Shown one piece after another: positions 1 to 4,555 of a DNA stretch of 6,948 nt. The stretch's first letter is position 1. Every line of letters starts with the position of its first letter. The position numbers and the translations under genes are program-made. The stretch is from NCBI GenBank assembly GCA_017457555.1, contig JAFTHG010000065.1:1-6948 (forward strand). Direction: 5' to 3'. Source of the DNA: Kiritimatiellia bacterium (GTDB lineage: Bacteria > Verrucomicrobiota > Kiritimatiellia > RFP12 > DVOR01). The notes beneath the pieces were generated by a model, which did not search any database, was not told the DNA's origin, and was given only the letters and a program-made list of their open reading frames with translations.

Positions 1-1499
1 GTATCGGGGTCTTCTTGAACGACCACAATACTTTCATCAGATCCTCCTCCAATTACGTAATCCCCAGCGTCACAGACGTCTTTGATTTCCTCAATGGCGG
101 CATTATGGTCGGACGTGTCAGGTTCAATGATGATGGCGGCATTGTCTTCAGCTAGGACTTGCTCTGCGGCAACATCTATAAGCGTATTTGGCGGTTCAAC
201 GTCAACATAGAAAAGTCGTGTTTTACGTGTTGTCAGTGGAATGTTGCTGAATGTCACGGTGTTGCCGCTCTCTGCAGTACAGACAGTTTCCCCCACGATG
301 GCTTCAATACCGTCTGAATTAGTTTCAATTAGGTGGCAGATTGTTCCTATCGAAAAGGTGGCTGTGTTGGATGGATTATTAATACATACTGTGACACTAA
401 GGGTGTTATTTTCTTCAATTTGAAGATTTTTAATTACTAAGGAATATTCAACGTGTTCAATCCCATCAGAATAAGTACAAACATTGTCAAAACACTCCAT
501 TGCCTGAATCGCCAAGGATGGGTCATCGATTTCTTCGCCGTTCACAACAAGGTTAAGTATTCGTACCGCGGTGGTATCAAACATTGGAATTGGATCGGCG
601 TTGTCTTCAGTGATGATTACTTCTGTGGCTGTTTCGTTGGAGACCGCCTCTTCTGCGACGGCTGCGTCTTCTGCGCCATTTGCATCTGTTAAGGTATTGA
701 CAGAGTCACTGTCACCAACGATAACCGCGGCAGTGGTGCCAGCGGCCTCAGCAATGACGGCGTCAGCTTCGGCAGGTGCATTATCATCAACGGTTGCGGC
801 TTCAATAGTGATGAAATCAGCGACACTTGTTGAGACATCTGTAGAGCTATTCTCAATGATGGACTCAGATTCTGAGGTGTAGTAATCCATAGACATTGTG
901 TCTTCGGAAATAGGGTATTCTTCAATGCTAATAGGGTCTCCGACAGTATCACTATCAACCACAGCGACTGTAGGTTCTGTCGTGACATAATCCGCAACGG
1001 CTACATCCTTTTCAGTATCACAATTTGCAATCGCAGCAGTGAGTTCGACGTCATTTTCATCTTCAATAACATCTGTTGTTTCGTTGACATTACTGTTGCT
1101 AATGGCTACGATGTATGTGTCTACAACGGTGGCTGCTGATTTTGTAATGACTGCTCCATCTGGAGTATTATCAGAAGATGAGACGGCATTGTCTTCTATG
1201 CCGGAGGATTTAGTAGGGATTGTCACGGTAGAGGAATCTTTTTCAGTTTCAATGATATCCGTTTCCGTTTCAGAAACAGTTACTGCGGAAATAATCTCTT
1301 TGTGTTCCGTAACTCTGGGTGTCATAACATCTTCAATCAAGACCGCAGATACGGCTACTTCTGGATCGTCAGTTCTAATAGGCTCATCAAGGGTGATCGG
1401 ACTCTCTTTTGTAATAACCTCTGCATTAATTGCATTTGTTGAGGATTCAGCCATCAGTGTACTTATTAAGCCAATGCTAAGGATGATGGATAGACGCAT
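1..1499 (-). CDS. Secreted, highly acidic low-complexity protein of unknown function (3' end beyond window)
   Basis: I do not recognise this protein. Hand translation from the ATG at 1499-1497 gives 499 codons with no stop before the left edge (last full codon 3-5). The start is supported by AAGGAG seven bases upstream and by a signal peptide beginning MRLSIILSIGLISTLMAES, with likely cleavage around residues 17-26, so export across the inner membrane is expected. Residues about 25-300 are rich in Asp, Glu, Thr, Ser, Val and Ala, and residues 165-312 contain 35 Asp/Glu but no Lys or Arg. Two stretches resemble each other loosely: VADYVTTEPTVAVVDSD (168-184) and VADFITIEAATVDDN (226-240). Residues about 301-440 look more like a folded, beta-rich domain, with Cys336, 341, 372, 388 and 407; acidic sequence then returns, with Cys476. 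The gene has its own upstream gap behind a terminator, so it is probably transcribed separately. A surface adhesin, stalk or cation-binding protein is possible but not shown. Coding status is fairly sure; function is unknown. Confidence 0.85.
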   Translation of the reverse strand, partial: MRLSIILSIGLISTLMAESSTNAINAEVITKESPITLDEPIRTDDPEVAVSAVLIEDVMTPRVTEHKEIISAVTVSETETDIIETEKDSSTVTIPTKSSGIEDNAVSSSDNTPDGAVITKSAATVVDTYIVAISNSNVNETTDVIEDENDVELTAAIANCDTEKDVAVADYVTTEPTVAVVDSDTVGDPISIEEYPISEDTMSMDYYTSESESIIENSSTDVSTSVADFITIEAATVDDNAPAEADAVIAEAAGTTAAVIVGDSDSVNTLTDANGAEDAAVAEEAVSNETATEVIITEDNADPIPMFDTTAVRILNLVVNGEEIDDPSLAIQAMECFDNVCTYSDGIEHVEYSLVIKNLQIEENNTLSVTVCINNPSNTATFSIGTICHLIETNSDGIEAIVGETVCTAESGNTVTFSNIPLTTRKTRLFYVDVEPPNTLIDVAAEQVLAEDNAAIIIEPDTSDHNAAIEEIKDVCDAGDYVIGGGSDESIVVVQEDPD

Positions 1500-1506
1500 A
1501 GTTATT

Positions 1507-1512
1507 CTCCTT
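1507..1512 (-). promoter_or_regulatory. Ribosome binding site of the acidic secreted protein
   Basis: AAGGAG on the minus strand is followed by a 7-nt spacer and ATG. It is the strongest Shine-Dalgarno sequence I see in the window and it fixes the start of the left-hand gene. That gene's frame is otherwise easy to miss because it has no stop codon in the window. Confidence 0.8.
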
Positions 1513-1522
1513 TCATATTGAA

Positions 1523-1559
1523 GTAGATATTTATGTTTCGTTTGAACACGAATATCTAC
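1523..1559. repeat. Perfect 9-bp inverted repeat (operator or leader hairpin)
   Basis: GTAGATATT at 1523-1531 and AATATCTAC at 1551-1559 are exact reverse complements. Inside them, TGTT (1534-1537) and AACA (1545-1548) extend the dyad after a 2x2 mismatch, leaving a 7-nt loop. It ends 10 nt before the ribosome binding site of the acidic secreted protein. There is no T-run on either side, so it is not a typical terminator. It could be an operator for a dimeric regulator or a 5' leader hairpin; the sequence does not decide between these. Confidence 0.6.
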
Positions 1560-1629
1560 GATACAGACAAACAAACCTTATCGTTCAAATAAACGCATGA
1601 TTTTCAAAAAGGAAACAGATAAATTGATG

Positions 1630-1669
1630 CAAATAAATAAAAGCGCCCACCGGATATACGATGGGCACT
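1630..1669 (-). terminator. Rho-independent terminator of the sialidase-exonuclease-CPBP unit
   Basis: Read on the minus strand, AGTGCCCA (1669-1662) pairs with TGGGCGCT (1649-1642), and the stem extends through TCG/CGG to 11 pairs closing a 6-nt loop. Two of the pairs are G-U wobbles that exist only in the minus-strand RNA; on the plus strand they are C-A mismatches. The tail TTTTATTTATTT follows directly. The hairpin starts 22 nt after the CPBP stop codon, so it fits the end of that operon. Confidence 0.85.
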
Positions 1670-1691
1670 TACATACGCTTGACTTTGAAAC

Positions 1692-2351
1692 TTATTTGAC
1701 TGCGAGGGCGAAGAAAAGCGAGAGGGTATTAAAGAGTGCGTGACAACAGATTGATGGAATTAAGCTTTCAGAACGATAACGAATAAGTGCGAGCATCCAT
1801 CCCGTGAATAGCAAGGGCAATACATAGGCATTGATTCCGTGTGCCAATCCAAAGAGGATGGCACTGATGATAATTGCGAAAGTCTTTGGCAAATGCATCA
1901 TCAGTACACCTCGAAAAAGCAGTTCTTCAATTATTGGCACGATAATGCAGACGAAGAGCGAGAATATAATAATTTGCCATCCGGAGAGTAGTTGGAATAT
2001 CGCCACAATGGATTGAGATTCGGAAGGCTCAATAACGATAAGTAGGATATAACTGCAGGTTGTCATCAAAAGAAACGCATATAGAATGCCACTCACAGAA
2101 CAGGGCGGACGTGCAAACCATTGACGTAAGATCTCCTGGCGTTCAGGAAAACCGAGTGTAAAGAAGACGGGTAACAATAGAAGAGGAAGTGATACAGCTT
2201 GCCCCAAGAGCATCGCCGTAAAGGCAGAATTGGCATGGGGTTGAGTGGCGGCGGCTATTGCAGGAGAGGTGTTCGCTGCACAGAAGAGTGCAACCACAAG
2301 GGTTGCAACGATATGCGGGCAATAGCGAAAGAAAGTGTATATGATTTTCAT
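1692..2351 (-). CDS. CPBP family intramembrane metalloprotease (CAAX protease/bacteriocin-processing type)
   Basis: This is a 219-residue polytopic inner-membrane protein of the CPBP (Abi, Rce1-like) family, whose characterised members are membrane-embedded proteases. All three family motifs are present: EELLFRG with Glu142, Glu143 and Arg147; FGLAH with Phe167 and His171; and HALFN with His204 and Asn208. Hydrophobic segments lie at about 10-28, 45-66, 86-107, 124-141, 158-192 and 196-216. Intact motifs suggest an active enzyme, but its substrate cannot be read from the sequence. CPBP proteins have been linked to prenyl-protein, peptide and bacteriocin processing, and none of those partners is visible here. 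The ATG overlaps the stop of the upstream exonuclease in ATGA, with no clear Shine-Dalgarno sequence before it, so translation is probably coupled. A terminator follows the gene. Confidence 0.88.
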   Translation of the reverse strand: MKIIYTFFRYCPHIVATLVVALFCAANTSPAIAAATQPHANSAFTAMLLGQAVSLPLLLLPVFFTLGFPERQEILRQWFARPPCSVSGILYAFLLMTTCSYILLIVIEPSESQSIVAIFQLLSGWQIIIFSLFVCIIVPIIEELLFRGVLMMHLPKTFAIIISAILFGLAHGINAYVLPLLFTGWMLALIRYRSESLIPSICCHALFNTLSLFFALAVK

Positions 2352-2950
2352 AATTGATTTAATTGCTCAAGCGTTAAATTGGCCCAACCGGGCAGAGAGA
2401 GGATATGGAGTAAGAGTGTGGCACAGGCCACAGCATCGTAGTAAGCATCGTGAGCCTTCCGACCTGGCACAAGAAGGTTGACGTTTTCCCCTAATCCTAA
2501 TGCAGCGAGGATGTTTTCCAGAGTAAAACTGGGAAGAGATGGATAAATTTTACGTGTCAAATGAAGCGTATCAATCCAGATTGGATAGTGCGTCATAGGG
2601 GCGACACGAGCTAATAGCGTACGTTCAGTAGCCGCATTATGAGCCACAGGAATCGTTTCGGTTAATTGTGTATTGAGGAGAGGCCAGATATCCGAGAAAT
2701 CAGGAGCATCTGCAATTGCGGTCCGTCGGTTGGCATGATTACCTGGTGCATGCTTTGAAAAGGGGTAGTCGTCTGGGACATGGAGTAAGGTGTCAAAGTT
2801 ACCTTCTGATAAGGTGAGGGTTTGATTTCGAATTAAGACGGCTCCAAGTTGCCAAGGCAGACTTATAAACCCTTTCACCGTGCCAGTCGTTTCAAAGTCC
2901 AGCACGGTGAAAGTAAGGTCGCGTAAGCGTGTGTCAGCTGATAGAATCAT
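2348..2950 (-). CDS. DnaQ-like (DEDDh) 3'-5' exonuclease
   Basis: This 200-residue protein is essentially a lone exonuclease (RNase T/DNA Pol III epsilon) domain, expected to remove 3'-terminal nucleotides from DNA or RNA with two metal ions in the cytoplasm. Exo I is VLDFETTG with Asp18 and Glu20. Exo III is HDAYYDA with His167 and Asp172, the DEDDh pattern. Asp127 in WIDTLHL fits the conserved iDTL strand. Exo II reads HNAATE (104-109), where the usual motif is HNAxFD, so Glu109 stands where the metal-binding Asp normally is. There is no polymerase, helicase or UvrC-like extension. The start lies 5 nt after the sialidase stop with no good Shine-Dalgarno sequence, which suggests reinitiation after the sialidase. 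Substrate and pathway cannot be told; PolC-like, ExoX-like and RNase T-like roles are all possible. Confidence 0.87.
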   Translation of the reverse strand: MILSADTRLRDLTFTVLDFETTGTVKGFISLPWQLGAVLIRNQTLTLSEGNFDTLLHVPDDYPFSKHAPGNHANRRTAIADAPDFSDIWPLLNTQLTETIPVAHNAATERTLLARVAPMTHYPIWIDTLHLTRKIYPSLPSFTLENILAALGLGENVNLLVPGRKAHDAYYDAVACATLLLHILSLPGWANLTLEQLNQL

Positions 2951-2955
2951 CCAGC

Positions 2956-4410
2956 TTATAGGTCTGTTTCTGGAGCGGCTAACTCTGCCTCTGGAATACG
3001 CACGAAGTAGTGGAAGTCTGACGTACCTTCGTAAATGACACCTATTGAATTGCCTTCAACCGGACATGTGGAGGAATAACCTGCACATGGGCGAGGATCA
3101 TAGACTACACTGCGTGGCCACGTGACACCATTGTCTTCCGACACGCGCAACGTCATTGTGTTACGACCGCCGGAGTTGGGGTTTGAGAAGTAAAGTTTGC
3201 CATTCAAAGCGAGATATGCAGCCTGACAGAGGTTCCCGGGCTGACGGAGAGGATCGGTATTGATCTTTTCCCATGTATTACCAAGGTCTGTGGTGCGTGC
3301 CGTGATACGGGTTGCCGGACCACCGCCTTCACGTGTGTTCAATAGCAAAGATCCATCAGGCAATTCTGCAACAGTAGACTCCGAGCCGCCCCATGGCATT
3401 GCCTTGGAACTGGTCCACGTGGCGCCATGATCCGTGGAGTAGACCAATACGCCATGATGCGGTGCGCCACCTTTGTGTCCCCAAACCTGAGCAGGAAAAA
3501 CGAGCGTGCCATTCTTCATAGCAATACCCGCGCCGGGCCCTTGGAAGAGTAAGCCCCAATTAGCGGTGTCTGGATCCTGAAGGCGCTTCACGTATTCTGT
3601 GATGTTAATCGGCTTGGACCATGTTTTACCTTCATTGTCAGAGTAGGCGAGGATAAATTGACCGCAATCTTCTGGAGAAGTGGTGCCTTTAGAAGAGGTC
3701 CAGATCGGATGTCCGGAAGAGGGCGCGCGTAGAGCTGCGATCCAAATGCGGTTATTGCTGGGATCAACGAGAATAGCCGGATCGCCGATACCTTTGCCGC
3801 CTGGTAGATTTTTGTAATCAATTGCAGTGCGAATGGGCGACCACGTGACACCTTTGTCCTTGGAGATGCTTACACCTACGGTAATGTCGGCTGGGAGGTC
3901 ACCAGCGTGATGGAAGCGGTTGTCAAAAACGGCAACAAGTGTGCCAGTATTCGTTTCTACAATACCTGGAATGCGGAAGTTCTTTGATGTGCGGTTTGCA
4001 TCAACGATCTTCTGATTGGGACGTGTCACGATACTACCTAAACGAACGGGCTGCCCTTCAATCATTAATTTACGTGTTAAATCGGCGGTAGTGGGGACTT
4101 CTGCATAGACGGTATATGAATTGTTACCGGAGCGAATGGGTACATTAAAGGTCACCGTATTGCCAAAAGTGACACCCATTGTGGGGCCTAAACGAAGCGT
4201 CTTCAAATCTTTCTTATCGGTACCTTCAATATTCACCTTCACTTTGTCAAGAGTGGAGCCCTTATCAGAGATTAGCGAGAGTGTGCCGATGGGGAATTCT
4301 CCATTGCCGACAAACGCAGGGACGCCAGAGGGTTTGAATTCAACGTTGGAAATGGCTGCCTGGACGGAGGTTGCCAAAAGGAGTGCCGTAAGTGCTGTAA
4401 TGCTCTTCAT
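2956..4410 (-). CDS. nanH: Secreted exo-alpha-sialidase (neuraminidase, GH33/BNR repeat)
   Basis: This 484-residue enzyme should hydrolyse terminal alpha-linked sialic acids from glycoproteins and glycolipids outside the cytoplasm. The signal peptide is about residues 1-18, cleaved after VQA. Residues about 20-130 resemble the N-terminal domain found before BNR sialidases; the six-bladed catalytic propeller follows. FRIP holds Arg146, the first of the arginine triad, with Arg165 and the likely acid/base Asp171 at the usual spacing. Arg360 (NTR) and Arg416 (GGRNTM) complete the triad; Glu344 and Tyr445 (AGYSS) form the nucleophile pair. Asp boxes (S/T-x-D-x-G-x-T-W) lie at 183-190, 257-264 (Asn at the Asp place), 325-332, 373-380 and 424-431. 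No C-terminal anchor is seen. It appears to head the operon. The AAAGGA site is 10 nt before the ATG, slightly far. The symbol is by family; no sialic-acid uptake genes are in view. Confidence 0.95.
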   Translation of the reverse strand: MKSITALTALLLATSVQAAISNVEFKPSGVPAFVGNGEFPIGTLSLISDKGSTLDKVKVNIEGTDKKDLKTLRLGPTMGVTFGNTVTFNVPIRSGNNSYTVYAEVPTTADLTRKLMIEGQPVRLGSIVTRPNQKIVDANRTSKNFRIPGIVETNTGTLVAVFDNRFHHAGDLPADITVGVSISKDKGVTWSPIRTAIDYKNLPGGKGIGDPAILVDPSNNRIWIAALRAPSSGHPIWTSSKGTTSPEDCGQFILAYSDNEGKTWSKPINITEYVKRLQDPDTANWGLLFQGPGAGIAMKNGTLVFPAQVWGHKGGAPHHGVLVYSTDHGATWTSSKAMPWGGSESTVAELPDGSLLLNTREGGGPATRITARTTDLGNTWEKINTDPLRQPGNLCQAAYLALNGKLYFSNPNSGGRNTMTLRVSEDNGVTWPRSVVYDPRPCAGYSSTCPVEGNSIGVIYEGTSDFHYFVRIPEAELAAPETDL

Positions 4411-4432
4411 ATTCAGGAAGTCCTTTCTAAGG

Positions 4433-4456
4433 ATGATACCAATAGAACCAATGATA
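4433..4456 (-). promoter_or_regulatory. Candidate sialidase promoter with tandem ACCAAT repeats
   Basis: On the minus strand TGGTATCAT (4441-4433) is an extended -10 element, TGn followed by a five-of-six match to TATAAT. A second TATCAT lies at 4456-4451. The plus strand reads ACCAAT (4439-4444) and again ACCAAT (4448-4453), a tandem direct repeat overlapping both elements. No good -35 box is seen (TTAAAC at 18 nt is poor), which suits an extended -10 or activator-dependent promoter. The predicted start would leave a leader of only about 15-20 nt, carrying the AAAGGA site at its very start. Confidence 0.35.
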
Positions 4457-4479
4457 GTTTAACACAGATAAGTGCTTAT

Positions 4480-4502
4480 GCACACAGGATTTGTGCTTTT
4501 TT
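4480..4502 (+). terminator. Weak terminator-like hairpin oriented on the plus strand
   Basis: On the plus strand GCACA (4480-4484), a 7-nt loop, and TGTGC (4492-4496) are followed directly by six T (4497-4502). In the minus direction, in which hrpA and the sialidase are read, no T-run follows the hairpin. No plus-strand gene ends here, so it would serve only antisense transcription. The stem is just 5 bp and could be chance. An overlapping small dyad, GTGC-TTAT-GCAC, lies at 4472-4483. Confidence 0.3.
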
Positions 4503-4555
4503 CGTATGGTAAAGTCAGATTATTGCTTCTTTGTTGAATTATGGATGATGACAGC

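Larger units (their letters stand above)
1500..1641 (-). promoter_or_regulatory. Upstream region of the acidic secreted protein, promoter not pinned down
   Basis: This AT-rich stretch lies between the operon terminator and the left-hand gene and must hold that gene's promoter if it is transcribed alone. The best pair I can find on the minus strand is TTGAAC (1588-1583), a 17-nt spacer, and TGTATC (1565-1560). The -10 matches the consensus at only three positions, so this is a weak candidate. The 1523-1559 dyad would then fall at or just after the transcription start, a position suited to repression. Confidence 0.3.

Noticed and set aside
689..997. 102-codon minus-strand open frame
   Set aside because: It lies in another frame of the same strand, wholly inside the 499-codon open frame, and its Leu/Pro/Ser-rich product has no domain.
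1..1499. Exact tandem repeats or a CRISPR-like array in the left region
   Set aside because: The apparent repetition (many TCATC, TTCA and GTC words) comes from biased Asp, Glu and Thr codons. No unit recurs exactly at regular spacing.
1039..1521. 160-codon plus-strand open frame beginning MSSTSFSSS
   Set aside because: It is the antisense shadow of the acidic protein. Repeated GAT, GAA and ACT codons on the minus strand read as Ser/Val/Thr-rich nonsense on the plus strand, and the minus frame has the signal peptide and ribosome binding site.
1692..2950. Exonuclease plus CPBP membrane protein as a phage-defence or bacteriocin module
   Set aside because: CPBP proteins can accompany bacteriocins and nucleases can serve in defence, but there is no precursor peptide, ABC transporter, sensor or second toxin component, and the pair is co-transcribed with a sialidase.
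3588..3851. 87-codon minus-strand open frame inside the sialidase
   Set aside because: It overlaps Asp-box coding sequence in the true frame and has no independent support.
4121..4462. 113-codon plus-strand open frame ending near the plus-strand hairpin
   Set aside because: It is antisense to the well-supported sialidase N-terminus and shows no recognisable domain. The nearby T-run hairpin starts after its stop but is too weak to make it a gene.
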